Positions 7,534 to 16,544 of a stretch of 64,000 nt of DNA are shown in pieces. The stretch is from positions 1-64,000 of the forward strand of contig NZ_JOJE01000018.1 in the NCBI RefSeq assembly GCF_000720255.1. Direction: 5' to 3'. The translations under genes and the position numbers were made by a program. The notes beneath the pieces were generated by a model, which worked only from the letters and a program-made list of their open reading frames with translations, did not search any database and was not told the DNA's origin. The DNA is from Streptomyces griseus subsp. griseus (GTDB lineage Bacteria; Actinomycetota; Actinomycetes; Streptomycetales; Streptomycetaceae). Numbering within the stretch: the stretch's first letter is position 1; the number at the start of each line of letters is the position of its first letter.

Positions 7534-9276
7534 CTAGACCCAGGTGTCCAGCCACATCCGCGACCGCCAGTCGTCGATCGGGATCGCCGTCCCCGTGTAC
7601 AGCGGCCAGAAATAGATGAAGTTCCACGCGATCAGCAGGACCAGGACGCCCGCGCCCGTCGCGCCCGCCACGCGGCGGGTGTCGGAGGAGCCCGGGGGCC
7701 CGGCGAGGGCGCCGATGAGCATGGCCACCGCGAGACAGAGGAAGGGGACGAAGACGACCGTGTAGAAGAGGAAGATCGTGCGGTCCTGGTAGAGGAACCA
7801 GGGGAGGTAGCCGGCCGCGATGCCGCAGGCGATGGCGCCCGCGCGCCAGTCGCGGCGGAACGCCCAGCGCCACAGGACGTACAGGATCGCGAAGCACGCC
7901 GCCCACCACAGCAGCGGCGTGCCCAGCGCCAGCACCTCACGGGCGCACTTCTCGCCCGCGTCGGCGGGACAGCCGTCGGTGCCGGGGGAGGGGGACTCGT
8001 AGAAGAAGGAGACCGGGCGGCCCAGGACGATCCAGCTCCAGGGGTTGGACTGGTACGTGTGCGGCGAGGAGAGGTTGATGTTGAACTTGTAGACCTCGTG
8101 CTCGTAGTGCCACAGGCTCAGCCACCAGTCCGGGAACAGCCAGGACCAGCTGCTGGACCTGCCGTTGGCGGTCGCCCAGTCGCGGTAGAAGCCGCCCGAG
8201 CCGTCGGAGGGGGAGAGGATCCAGCCCGTCCACGAGACGAGGTAGGTGACGATCGCCACCGGGACGGTCGCCAGGAACGTCAGGCCCAGGTCCCGCTTCA
8301 GCACCGCCGAGTACGGGTGACGGGCGCCGGCGACCTTGCGGGAGCCGATGTCCCACAGCACCGCCATCACACAGAACGCGGCCAGCACGTACAGGCCGTT
8401 CCACTTCGTGCCGATGGCCAGGCCCAGCATCAGTCCCGCCAGCCAGCGCCACGGACGCCACCCCAGGCGGGTCGTCTCGGCGGCGTGCGCGTCGGGCCGG
8501 TAGCGGCCGTCCGCGTCGGGTGGGATCGCCGCCGCGAGCCTCTCCCGCGTCCTGTCCCGGTCGATCACCAGACAGCCGAACGCGGCCAGCACGAAGAACA
8601 TCAGCACGCCGTCCAGCAACGAGGTACGGCTCATCACGAAGGCCATGCCGTCCACGGCCATCAGGGCGCCCGCCACACAGCCCAGGAACGTCGAACGGAA
8701 CAGCCGGCGGCCGATACGGCACAGCATCAGCACCGACAGCGTGCCCAGCAGCGCCGTCATGAAGCGCCAGCCGAACGGGTTGAACCCGAACATCAGCTCG
8801 CCCAGCCCGATGACGTACTTGCCCACCGGCGGATGCACCACATACGCCGCGTCCGTCGGGATCCGGACGTGCCCGTTCGACGACAGCACCAGATCGTTGG
8901 CGTTCTTGGCCCAGTTGACCTCGTAGCCCCGGTGGACGAGCGCCCACGCGTCCTTGGCGTAGTACGTCTCGTCGAATATCACCTTCTTCGGGCTGCCCAG
9001 GTTCCAGAACCGCATCAAGCCCGCCATCAGCGTCACCAGCAGCGGACCGCCCCAGCCGGACCAGCGCGTGATCCGGTCGGCGAGCACCGGCGGCACCCCG
9101 AACACCTGCCACAACCGGGGGCTGGGCCGTGTGAACGGCGGCACCAGCCGCTCGCGGACGTCCGAGACGGGCTTCGCCGGATATCCGAAACGGCGCAGCC
9201 GCTGCTGCCAGGTAGGCCGCTGGTCGTGCGGCGCCTGGCCCTGCCGGGTGTCCGTTGAGGACGCGGTACTGGTCAC
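7534..9276 (-). CDS. pmt: Polyprenyl-phosphate-mannose protein O-mannosyltransferase (GT39)
   Basis: A 580-residue multi-spanning membrane enzyme that transfers mannose from polyprenyl phosphate to Ser/Thr of exported proteins. The first extracytoplasmic loop carries the catalytic acidic motif (FDETYYAKD), and the chain has about ten hydrophobic helices and ends in DWRSRMWLDTWV. In Streptomyces, Pmt is required for protein O-mannosylation, phage phiC31 infection and normal resistance to wall antibiotics; that is literature knowledge. The GTG at 9276 was chosen over an upstream ATG at 9612, which would overlap rsmI on the other strand. It is divergent from rsmI with an 85-base gap, the arrangement expected in Streptomyces. 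Confidence 0.92.
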   Translation of the reverse strand: MTSTASSTDTRQGQAPHDQRPTWQQRLRRFGYPAKPVSDVRERLVPPFTRPSPRLWQVFGVPPVLADRITRWSGWGGPLLVTLMAGLMRFWNLGSPKKVIFDETYYAKDAWALVHRGYEVNWAKNANDLVLSSNGHVRIPTDAAYVVHPPVGKYVIGLGELMFGFNPFGWRFMTALLGTLSVLMLCRIGRRLFRSTFLGCVAGALMAVDGMAFVMSRTSLLDGVLMFFVLAAFGCLVIDRDRTRERLAAAIPPDADGRYRPDAHAAETTRLGWRPWRWLAGLMLGLAIGTKWNGLYVLAAFCVMAVLWDIGSRKVAGARHPYSAVLKRDLGLTFLATVPVAIVTYLVSWTGWILSPSDGSGGFYRDWATANGRSSSWSWLFPDWWLSLWHYEHEVYKFNINLSSPHTYQSNPWSWIVLGRPVSFFYESPSPGTDGCPADAGEKCAREVLALGTPLLWWAACFAILYVLWRWAFRRDWRAGAIACGIAAGYLPWFLYQDRTIFLFYTVVFVPFLCLAVAMLIGALAGPPGSSDTRRVAGATGAGVLVLLIAWNFIYFWPLYTGTAIPIDDWRSRMWLDTWV

Positions 9277-9361
9277 CGCGCCATCGTAGGGAACCCTTCT
9301 GTGCGCGTCCCGTGCTTGGGCCCCAACCGTGGCCGAGGCCCGCCCCTGCGAGGATGGACGG

Positions 9362-10207
9362 GTGACTGGAACCCTTGTTTTGGCGGGCACCCCCATCGGC
9401 GACATCTCGGACGCGCCGCCCCGGCTCGCACAGGAGTTGGCCGCCGCCGACCTCGTCGCCGCCGAGGACACCCGGCGGCTGCGCCGGCTGACCCAGGCGC
9501 TGGGCGTGACGCCCAAGGGCCGGGTCGTGTCGTACTTCGAGGGCAACGAGTCCGCCCGTACGCCCGAACTGGTCGACGAACTGCTCTCCGGCGCGCGTGT
9601 GCTGCTCGTCACGGACGCCGGGATGCCGTCCGTGTCCGACCCGGGCTACCGGCTGGTCGCCGCGGCCGTCGAGAAGGACGTCCGGGTCACCGCCGTCCCC
9701 GGCCCGTCCGCCGTGCTCACCGCGCTGGCGCTTTCCGGCCTGCCCGTCGACCGGTTCTGCTTCGAGGGGTTCCTGCCCCGCAAGGCCGGCGAGCGGCTGT
9801 CGCGGCTGCGGGAGGTCGCCGGGGAGCGGCGCACACTCGTCTACTTCGAGGCCCCGCACCGCCTCGACGACACCCTCGCCGCCATGGCCGAGGTCTTCGG
9901 CACCGACCGTCGGGCCGCCGTCTGCCGCGAGCTGACCAAGACGTACGAGGAGGTCAGGCGCGGCCCGCTGGCCGAGCTGGCGGCATGGGCGGCCGAGGGC
10001 GTTCGGGGCGAGATCACCGTCGTCGTCGAGGGCGCCCCCGAGCGCGGGCCCGAGGAACTCGACGCGGCGGAACTGGTGCGCAGGGTGCGGGTGCGCGAGG
10101 AGGCGGGGGAGCGGCGCAAGGAGGCCATCGCGGCGGTCGCGGTAGAGGCGGGACTCCCGAAACGAGAGGTGTTCGACGCGGTCGTGGCGGCCAAGAACGC
10201 ACGCTGA
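9362..10207 (+). CDS. rsmI: 16S rRNA (cytidine(1402)-2'-O)-methyltransferase RsmI
   Basis: The protein has 281 residues. RsmI uses S-adenosylmethionine to 2'-O-methylate C1402 in the decoding centre of 16S rRNA. The tetrapyrrole-methylase fold is recognisable from the opening strand LVLAGTPIGDISDAP, the TDAGMPSVSDPG motif, AVPGPSAVLTAL and YFEAPHRL. The GTG at 9362 fits the homologue start; a longer ATG at 9329 adds 11 residues overlapping the likely promoter of the divergent pmt. The sequence is full length and intact. Confidence 0.92.
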   Translation: MTGTLVLAGTPIGDISDAPPRLAQELAAADLVAAEDTRRLRRLTQALGVTPKGRVVSYFEGNESARTPELVDELLSGARVLLVTDAGMPSVSDPGYRLVAAAVEKDVRVTAVPGPSAVLTALALSGLPVDRFCFEGFLPRKAGERLSRLREVAGERRTLVYFEAPHRLDDTLAAMAEVFGTDRRAAVCRELTKTYEEVRRGPLAELAAWAAEGVRGEITVVVEGAPERGPEELDAAELVRRVRVREEAGERRKEAIAAVAVEAGLPKREVFDAVVAAKNAR

Positions 10208-10446
10208 TTTTCGGCCAGGAACCGCCTCTGAGCAGGGCGCACTTCCGATGAGCGAGCGCCCCATGGGCGGTTAAAGCACGGGCGGGAAAGGCAAAGACCA
10301 GACCCCGCTCGCGGGGCCGCTTCGGCAAGGAAAGTCCAAATCGGCTCCAACACTCGACAGGCCCGATGCGTTCACGTCGGCGGAGGCGTCCACTGGGTTG
10401 AGGGACATCACCCGTCCCCTTCGCCAGGCGGACCTGAGGAGCTGGC

Positions 10447-10830
10447 ATGAGTGAGACTGCCGTCGTCCACGAGTCGTATTCCTTCGTCTGCATGCGCTGC
10501 GGACACGGCTGGGAGCAGTCGTACGAGATAGAGCACCACGTCGACGCGGAAGGCCACGAGTTCGTCACCTACGTGGCCGACGGCCACATCGTGCCGTCGC
10601 CGCTGAGCCGCCCCGCGTGCCGCAACTGCGACGGCCACGTCGTGCGGATCATGCGCGCGGGCCAGGTCTCGTCCGCGCTGAGCGCCGCCCGTCGGCAGCA
10701 GCCAGTGCCCCGGCAGGGCGCGCCCGCCGCCGACACGGCGGCACCGGACCACCCGCAGGACGAGGCGGCCGGCCAGCACCACTGGCACCTGTCCGACCTG
10801 CTGCATCCGTTCCAGCGCAAGGCGAGCTGA
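10447..10830 (+). CDS. Small zinc-ribbon protein, unknown function
   Basis: A 127-residue soluble protein. Residues 15-18 (CMRC) and 58-61 (CRNC) supply a four-Cys zinc ribbon, with a His/acidic segment between (IEHHVDAEGHEFVTY). The C-terminal half is Pro/Ala/Gln-rich and probably disordered. A GAGGAG ribosome-binding site precedes the ATG. I do not recognise a specific function; similar proteins occur between rsmI and tatD in other streptomycetes as far as I recall. The 239 bases before it hold no other gene that I can support. Confidence 0.65.
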   Translation: MSETAVVHESYSFVCMRCGHGWEQSYEIEHHVDAEGHEFVTYVADGHIVPSPLSRPACRNCDGHVVRIMRAGQVSSALSAARRQQPVPRQGAPAADTAAPDHPQDEAAGQHHWHLSDLLHPFQRKAS

Positions 10831-10877
10831 GCGAACGCACTCGAAGGCGGGGCGTGCTCCTTTCGTAGGATCGGGGC

Positions 10878-11807
10878 ATGCCTTCGAACGCCCCCGGCAC
10901 GTCCGGCAAGCAGGACAAGAACGCCGCGCCGCCACTTCCGCAGCCCCTGGCGGTACCGGTCGCCGACTCCCACACCCACCTCGACATGCAGTCGGGGACC
11001 GTGGCGGAGGCGCTCGCGAAAGCCGCGTCCGTCGGGGTCACCACCGTCGTGCAGGTCGGCTGTGACGTGAAGGGCTCGCGGTGGGCCGCCGAGACGGCCG
11101 CCGCGCACGACAGCGTCCACGCGACGGTCGCCCTGCACCCCAACGAGGCACCGCGGATCGTGCACGGAGACCCTGGGGGCACCTCCCAGCCCCCCGGGGC
11201 TGGGGGAGGGTGGTCCCGGCAGGGGGCACGCGAGCCGGGCGGTGACGCCGGCCTCGACGAGGCGCTCGCCGAGATCGACCGGCTGGCCGCACTGCCGCAG
11301 GTCAAGGGCGTCGGTGAGACGGGACTCGACTACTTCCGCACCGGACCCGAGGGCAAGGCGGCGCAGGAGCGGTCCTTCCGGGCGCACATCGAGATCGCCA
11401 AGCGGCACGGGAAGGCCCTCGTCATCCACGACCGCGACGCCCACACCGACGTCCTGCGCGTCCTCAAGGAGGAGGGCGCGCCCGAGCGCACCGTCTTCCA
11501 CTGCTACTCCGGCGACGCCGAGATGGCCGAGATCTGCGCCCGCGCCGGCTACTACATGTCCTTCGCGGGCAACGTCACCTTCAAGAACGCCCAGAACCTG
11601 CGCGACGCCCTCGCCGTCGCCCCGCTGGAGCTGGTCCTCGTCGAGACCGACGCGCCGTTCCTGACCCCGGCGCCCTACCGGGGGCGGCCCAACGCCCCCT
11701 ATCTCGTGCCGGTCACCGTCCGCGCCATGGCCGCCGTGCGCGGCATCGACGAGGACACCCTGGCGACCGCCCTCGGCGCGAACACCGCCCACGCCTTCGG
11801 TTACTGA
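10878..11807 (+). CDS. tatD: TatD-family metal-dependent DNase
   Basis: The protein has 309 residues with an amidohydrolase-type TIM barrel. Metal ligands are visible in DSHTHLD near residue 33, GETGLDYF (the conserved Glu), VIHDRDA, HCYSGD and VETDAPFL. TatD enzymes are 3'-5' exonucleases or DNases active in DNA repair and turnover. Between the second and third conserved blocks lies a low-complexity insert of about 25 residues (DPGGTSQPPGAGGG onward) encoded by a Streptomyces dispersed palindromic repeat, still in frame. The gene lies 47 bases after the zinc-ribbon gene, upstream of rpfB, rsmA and ispE. Confidence 0.9.
   Translation: MPSNAPGTSGKQDKNAAPPLPQPLAVPVADSHTHLDMQSGTVAEALAKAASVGVTTVVQVGCDVKGSRWAAETAAAHDSVHATVALHPNEAPRIVHGDPGGTSQPPGAGGGWSRQGAREPGGDAGLDEALAEIDRLAALPQVKGVGETGLDYFRTGPEGKAAQERSFRAHIEIAKRHGKALVIHDRDAHTDVLRVLKEEGAPERTVFHCYSGDAEMAEICARAGYYMSFAGNVTFKNAQNLRDALAVAPLELVLVETDAPFLTPAPYRGRPNAPYLVPVTVRAMAAVRGIDEDTLATALGANTAHAFGY
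11170..11218. repeat. Dispersed Streptomyces palindromic repeat inserted in tatD
   Basis: The core GGGGGCACCTCCCAGCC is followed by the matching arm GGGGCTGGGGGAGG, making a long GC-rich hairpin. A second copy with the same GGGGGCACCTCCC core lies near 49569. This motif recurs in many Streptomyces genomes as far as I recall. Here it keeps the tatD frame open and adds about 25 residues. Confidence 0.6.
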
Positions 11808-11928
11808 CCGTACCGACCGACCGTCACAACTGACTTTCCGTAGCCGCGTCGCTTTGGAGAGTGACGGTCGCTCCGCTAGGTTCTGGGGGCCCGATCCGGA
11901 CCCCTCTGGCCCTCTGGAGCGCGTCGGC

Positions 11929-13308
11929 GTGAGCAACCAGCAGACGTATCAGACCTACGGCGGCACCGACGGCCCGGGCGCGCCCGACGTGCACACGGCG
12001 CCCACCCAGGCGTTCGGCGTGAACGCGGCACCCGGCACGTACGAGGACACCTACCGGCCCGCCTACGAGGCCGCCGATCCGCCGGTGCCTCGCCAGGGGA
12101 ACGGCGCCACACCCCCGGCCCTCCCCACGCCCCCCGCCCTGCCCGCGCCCTCGCGGACCGTGGCGGGGCGGCGCTCCGCGCGCCGGGGCAGGACGCGGTA
12201 CGCCGAGCGCGCCGACGGCCCGCTGCGCCGGCTGCTCCCGCAGGCGCTGGTCGTCGCCTTCCTCGCCGGCGGCACCACCGCCTTCGTCGCCGACGACAAG
12301 GCGGTCGAGCTGACCGTCGACGGCAAGCCCCGCACCCTGCACACCTTCGCCGACGACGTCACCGAACTGCTCGCGGAGGAGGGCGTCGAGGTGGGCGCCC
12401 ACGACGTGGTGGCCCCCGCCCCCGGCACCGCCCTCACCAGCGGCGACGAGATCGACGTCCAGTACGGGCGGCCCCTGCGGCTCACCCTGGACGGGCAGCG
12501 GCACGACGTGTGGACGACGGCCCACACGGTGGAGGAGGCACTCGGACAGCTCGGGGTGCGAGCGCAGGGCGCGTACGTGTCCGCCGCGCGTCACCTGCGG
12601 ATCGGACGCGAAGGGCTGGCGCTGGTCGTACGCACCGAGCGCGCCCTGACGATCATGGCGGACGGCCGGGCCCGCGCGATCCGCACCAACGCGGCGACCG
12701 TCCGCGAGGCCGTCGAACAGGCCGGGATCACCCTGCGCGGCCAGGACACCACCTCGGTCCCGCCCGGCAGCTTCCCGCGTGACGGACAGACCGTCACCGT
12801 GATGCGGATCACCGGCACGAAGGAGATCCGGGAGGAGGCGATCCCGTTCGCGGTACGACGGACCTCCGACCCCACGCTGTTCCGGGGCACGGAGGTCGTC
12901 GACCGCCCCGGCCGCCCGGGCCTGCGCCGGATCACCTACCTCCTGCGCACGGTCAACGGAGTACGGCAGAGACCGCGCCGGACCAGGACCGAGATGGTGC
13001 GCGAGGCACGGGCGCAGGTCGTGCGGGTCGGCACCAAGCCGCTCCCCACGTCGATGGGCGCCGGCACGGACCGGCTCGACTGGCAGGGCCTCGCGGTCTG
13101 CGAGTCGGGCGGACGCCCCCACGCCGTCGACCCCTCCGGCACCTACGGCGGCCTCTACCAGTTCGACACCCGAACCTGGCAGAGCCTCGGCGGCACCGGC
13201 CGCCCCCAGGACGCCCCGGCGGTGGAACAGACCTACCGAGCGAAGAAGCTGTACATGCGCCGGGGCGCAGCGCCTTGGCCGCACTGCGGAGGACGGTTGC
13301 ACGGCTGA
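11929..13308 (+). CDS. rpfB: Resuscitation-promoting factor RpfB (lytic transglycosylase)
   Basis: A 459-residue exported wall hydrolase that cleaves peptidoglycan during spore germination and growth. After a cytoplasmic Pro-rich N terminus there is a single membrane helix ([16 protein letters not shown]), three tandem DUF348 repeats, a G5 domain (EIREEAIPF onward), and a C-terminal Rpf catalytic domain with the essential Glu in CESGG (E392) and the [12 protein letters not shown] segment. The GTG at 11929 has a GGAG site; an upstream in-frame ATG at 11854 would add 25 unlikely residues. The leader is only 121 bases and shows no c-di-AMP riboswitch. It heads the rsmA-ispE run, as in other actinobacteria. 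Confidence 0.93.
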   Translation: MSNQQTYQTYGGTDGPGAPDVHTAPTQAFGVNAAPGTYEDTYRPAYEAADPPVPRQGNGATPPALPTPPALPAPSRTVAGRRSARRGRTRYAERADGPLRRLLPQALVVAFLAGGTTAFVADDKAVELTVDGKPRTLHTFADDVTELLAEEGVEVGAHDVVAPAPGTALTSGDEIDVQYGRPLRLTLDGQRHDVWTTAHTVEEALGQLGVRAQGAYVSAARHLRIGREGLALVVRTERALTIMADGRARAIRTNAATVREAVEQAGITLRGQDTTSVPPGSFPRDGQTVTVMRITGTKEIREEAIPFAVRRTSDPTLFRGTEVVDRPGRPGLRRITYLLRTVNGVRQRPRRTRTEMVREARAQVVRVGTKPLPTSMGAGTDRLDWQGLAVCESGGRPHAVDPSGTYGGLYQFDTRTWQSLGGTGRPQDAPAVEQTYRAKKLYMRRGAAPWPHCGGRLHG

Positions 13309-13361
13309 GTCGAGGTTCCCTCCGGCCGGGTGCCTCCGGCCCGCCCCGTACCCTTGTGCCC

Positions 13362-14240
13362 GTGACCAGCCCCACCCCCGACGCCCTCCTCGGCCCCGCC
13401 GACATCCGCGAACTGGCGACCGCCCTCGGCGTACGCCCCACCAAACAGCGCGGCCAGAACTTCGTGATCGACGCGAACACGGTCCGCCGTATCGTCCGCA
13501 CCGCCGACGTCCGCCCCGACGACGTGGTCGTCGAGGTCGGCCCCGGGCTCGGCTCGCTCACGCTGGCCCTGCTGGAGGTGGCCGACCGGGTCACCGCCGT
13601 CGAGATCGACGACGTACTGGCCGGCGCCCTGCCCGCCACGATCACCGCGCGGATGCCCGGACGCGCCGACCGGTTCGCGCTGGTCCACTCCGACGCGATG
13701 CACGTCGCCGAGCTGCCCGGACCGCCGCCGACCGCGCTGGTCGCGAACCTTCCCTACAACGTGGCCGTGCCCGTGCTGCTGCACATGCTCGACACCTTCC
13801 CGAGCATCGAGCGCACCCTCGTCATGGTCCAGGCCGAGGTCGCCGACCGGCTCGCCGCACCGCCGGGTTCCAAGGTGTACGGCGTCCCCTCGGTGAAGGC
13901 CAACTGGTACTCCGAGGTCAAGCGGGCCGGCGCCATCGGCCGCAACGTCTTCTGGCCCGCGCCGAACGTCGACAGCGGACTGGTCTCCCTGGTCCGGCGG
14001 ACCGAGCCCATCAGGACAACGGCCTCCAAGGCCGAGGTCTTCGCCGTGATCGACGCCGCGTTCGCACAGCGCCGCAAGACCCTGCGGGCCGCCCTCGCCG
14101 GGTGGGCCGGGTCGGCGGCCGCGGCGGAGAAGGCCCTGGTCGCGGCGGGTGTCTCACCGCAGGCACGCGGCGAGTCGCTCACCGTCGAGGAGTTCGCCCG
14201 CATCGCCGAGGCCGCCGAGAACAAGGAGACCGCCGCGTGA
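13362..14240 (+). CDS. rsmA: 16S rRNA adenine(1518/1519)-N6-dimethyltransferase RsmA (KsgA)
   Basis: The protein has 292 residues. It dimethylates A1518 and A1519 of 16S rRNA late in small-subunit assembly. Motifs include [14 protein letters not shown], the SAM site [12 protein letters not shown], the acidic motif VEIDDVL and the catalytic [11 protein letters not shown]. The GTG at 13362 gives the usual length; an upstream ATG at 13275 lies inside rpfB. Its stop overlaps the ispE start (GTGA), so the two are translationally coupled. Confidence 0.94.
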   Translation: MTSPTPDALLGPADIRELATALGVRPTKQRGQNFVIDANTVRRIVRTADVRPDDVVVEVGPGLGSLTLALLEVADRVTAVEIDDVLAGALPATITARMPGRADRFALVHSDAMHVAELPGPPPTALVANLPYNVAVPVLLHMLDTFPSIERTLVMVQAEVADRLAAPPGSKVYGVPSVKANWYSEVKRAGAIGRNVFWPAPNVDSGLVSLVRRTEPIRTTASKAEVFAVIDAAFAQRRKTLRAALAGWAGSAAAAEKALVAAGVSPQARGESLTVEEFARIAEAAENKETAA

Positions 14241-15136
14241 GCGTCACCGTGCGCGTGCCGGCCAAGGTCAACGTTCAGCTCGCGGTGGGTGCGGCCCGCC
14301 CGGACGGCTTCCACGACCTGGCCAACGTCTTCCTCGCGGTCGGCCTCTACGACCAGGTCACGGTCACCCCGGCCGACGAGCTGACCGTCACCTGCGAGGG
14401 CCCGGGCGCCGACCAGGTCCCCCTGGACCGTACGAACCTGGTGGCCCGCGCGGCCGAGGCGCTCGCCGGCCGGTACGGCATCGACCCCGCAGTCCACCTC
14501 CACATCGCCAAGGACATCCCCGTCGCCGGCGGCATGGCGGGCGGCAGCGCGGACGGCGCGGGCGCGCTGGTGGCGTGCGACGCGCTGTGGGGCACGGGTG
14601 CCTCCCGCGAGGAGCTCCTGGACATCTGCGCCGAGCTGGGCAGCGATGTGCCGTTCAGCCTGGTCGGCGGGGCGGCCCTCGGGGTCGGCCGGGGCGAGAA
14701 GCTCACAGCCCTGGAAGTGGGCGGCACCTTCAACTGGGTGTTCGCGATGGCCGAGCGGGGCCTGTCGACACCGGCCGTCTTCCGCGAGTTCGACCGCCTC
14801 GGCGAGGGCACGGACATCCCCGAGCCCGTCGCCTCCCAGGAACTCCTCGACGCCCTCGCCAAGGGCGACCCGGACGCCCTCGCCGCCGCCGTCTCCAACG
14901 ACCTCCAGCCCGCCGCCCTCTCCCTCTTCCCCCAGCTCGCTGACACCCTCGCCGCCGGCCGCGCCGCGGGCGCCCTCGCCGCCCTGGTCTCGGGCTCCGG
15001 TCCGACCACGGCCTTCCTGGTACGGGACCGGGAGTCGGCGACGAGGGTGGCGGCGTCGCTGGGATCCTCCGGAACGTGCAGGACGGTACGGATCGCGTCC
15101 GCACCGGCGCCCGGGGCGACGGTGCTCGGCCGTTAA
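14237..15136 (+). CDS. ispE: 4-diphosphocytidyl-2-C-methyl-D-erythritol kinase IspE
   Basis: A 299-residue GHMP kinase of the non-mevalonate isoprenoid pathway, which phosphorylates CDP-ME with ATP. The opening PAKVNVQL, the ATP-binding loop [17 protein letters not shown] and the C-terminal [12 protein letters not shown] are all present. The GTG overlaps the rsmA TGA by the sequence GTGA. The rpfB-rsmA-ispE order is widely conserved in actinobacteria. A longer reading from 14102 lies within rsmA and is rejected. Confidence 0.94.
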   Translation: MSVTVRVPAKVNVQLAVGAARPDGFHDLANVFLAVGLYDQVTVTPADELTVTCEGPGADQVPLDRTNLVARAAEALAGRYGIDPAVHLHIAKDIPVAGGMAGGSADGAGALVACDALWGTGASREELLDICAELGSDVPFSLVGGAALGVGRGEKLTALEVGGTFNWVFAMAERGLSTPAVFREFDRLGEGTDIPEPVASQELLDALAKGDPDALAAAVSNDLQPAALSLFPQLADTLAAGRAAGALAALVSGSGPTTAFLVRDRESATRVAASLGSSGTCRTVRIASAPAPGATVLGR

Positions 15137-15213
15137 TCAGGTGCCGCGACCGGCCCCGCCCACCTAGGCTCCACCGGCCGGTTCTGCGAGACCGGAGGAG
15201 ACGGGGGCATGGC

Positions 15214-16473
15214 GTGGGCATGGAGTCACTGGTGGCGGCCGTACGGCGCGGAGACGCGGACGCGGTCAGGGAGCTGCTGGAGGCCGGCGCGGACCCGGAC
15301 CCGCTCGACGGCCCCGACGGGCTCCCACCTCTGTGCCTCGCCGTGGCGGCGTACGACGAACCGGTCGTCGAAGCGCTGCTGGAGGGCGGCGCCGACCCCC
15401 TGCGCCGGCTCCCGGACGGGACCACCGCACTGCTGCGGGCGGTGGACAGCGGGTCGAAACGGATGACCGAGGTGCTGCTCCGGCACGGCGTACCGCTCCC
15501 GGTCCCCGAACGCGAGGAACTGCTGAACCATGCCCGGCGCTGGGCGGAGGCGGGCACGGAGGCCGAGCTGCGCCGCAGGACCGGCCTCGCCGGACCGGTG
15601 ACGCGGGCGCGCGTCGTCGACGACGAGATCGGCTGGTGGAGCGAGGAGCTGACGCTCGGCGGGCTGACCGTGCGCGACGAGCACCTGGCGATCATCACCA
15701 CCATGGAAGCGCGCTACGGCAGGCGTACGCCCTTCGACGAGCTGGTCGCCCGCGCCCTCGCCCGCCCCGACCGGGACCACGTCGTGTGGTCGGAGGTGGT
15801 GTTCACGCTCGGCCGCCGGTTCGACGAGGAGACCTGGGAGTGGACCCGGGACCTGCTCAACCACCCCGACCGCCTGCATCGCCTCCTCGCCGCCGACGTA
15901 CTGATGTTCCTGGTCCTCGGGGACTTCCTCACAGGACGCGACCCGTTCTGGGACCGGGGGCGGCAGCTCGTGCCCTGGGCCGAACAGGAGGAGGACCCCG
16001 AGGTGCTGGCGGTCATCCTCCAGGCGATGACCCATGACAGCGCCCCGGAGATCGAGACGGTCGGCCTGTCGTACCTCACGCACCCGGACCCGAGGGTGCG
16101 CGCCCTCGTGCCGGACACCCTGGGGCACTACTCGGACGACGGCTGGTGCCCGCCCGGCCCCGAGAGCCTGACCGCGGTGCTCACCCTGGCCCGCGATCCG
16201 GACCCCGACGTACGCCAGGCGTTGTGCTACTGGCTCGCGCATCAGCGGGGGAGCGAACCGGAGGCCGGTGACGTACTGGTCGCGCTCACCCACGACGAGC
16301 GGCAGCAGACCCGGCTCTACGCGGTGTCCGGCCTGGCCCTGCGGGACGACCCGCGCTGCGTGGAGGCCGAGCACCGGATCGGCCCCGTCGGTGAGGACCT
16401 GCGCGAGGACGAGAGACTGCTGGACGTGTGGCGATACCAGCAGCGCCTCCGGAAGGCGGACGAGGGGGCCTGA
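15214..16473 (+). CDS. Ankyrin-repeat and HEAT-repeat protein, unknown function
   Basis: A 419-residue soluble repeat protein. Residues 1-110 form ankyrin repeats (DADAVRELLEAGADPD, EPVVEALLEGGADP, GTTALLRAVDSG). The rest from about residue 180 looks like HEAT-type alpha-helical repeats (HPDPRVRALVPDTLGHY, RDPDPDVRQALCYWLAH). These are protein-binding scaffolds. I favour the GTG at 15214 with GGGGG six bases upstream; the ATG at 15220 is equally plausible. There is no signal peptide. It lies 77 bases after ispE and 71 before an ABC-F gene. The binding partner is unknown. Confidence 0.75.
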   Translation: MGMESLVAAVRRGDADAVRELLEAGADPDPLDGPDGLPPLCLAVAAYDEPVVEALLEGGADPLRRLPDGTTALLRAVDSGSKRMTEVLLRHGVPLPVPEREELLNHARRWAEAGTEAELRRRTGLAGPVTRARVVDDEIGWWSEELTLGGLTVRDEHLAIITTMEARYGRRTPFDELVARALARPDRDHVVWSEVVFTLGRRFDEETWEWTRDLLNHPDRLHRLLAADVLMFLVLGDFLTGRDPFWDRGRQLVPWAEQEEDPEVLAVILQAMTHDSAPEIETVGLSYLTHPDPRVRALVPDTLGHYSDDGWCPPGPESLTAVLTLARDPDPDVRQALCYWLAHQRGSEPEAGDVLVALTHDERQQTRLYAVSGLALRDDPRCVEAEHRIGPVGEDLREDERLLDVWRYQQRLRKADEGA

Positions 16474-16544
16474 CGCCGCGATCCGGCGCCCCGCTCCGCC
16501 CGACTACCCTGGAGGGTCGATCCATCCCCCCGGGCAGGAGTGAA

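Noticed and set aside
11808..11928. c-di-AMP (ydaO) riboswitch in front of rpfB
   Set aside because: Only 121 bases separate tatD and rpfB and the conserved ydaO elements are not recognisable.
10569..11936. A 455-codon minus-strand frame across the zinc-ribbon and tatD genes
   Set aside because: Shadow frame of tatD; no family features, while TatD motifs are complete on the plus strand.
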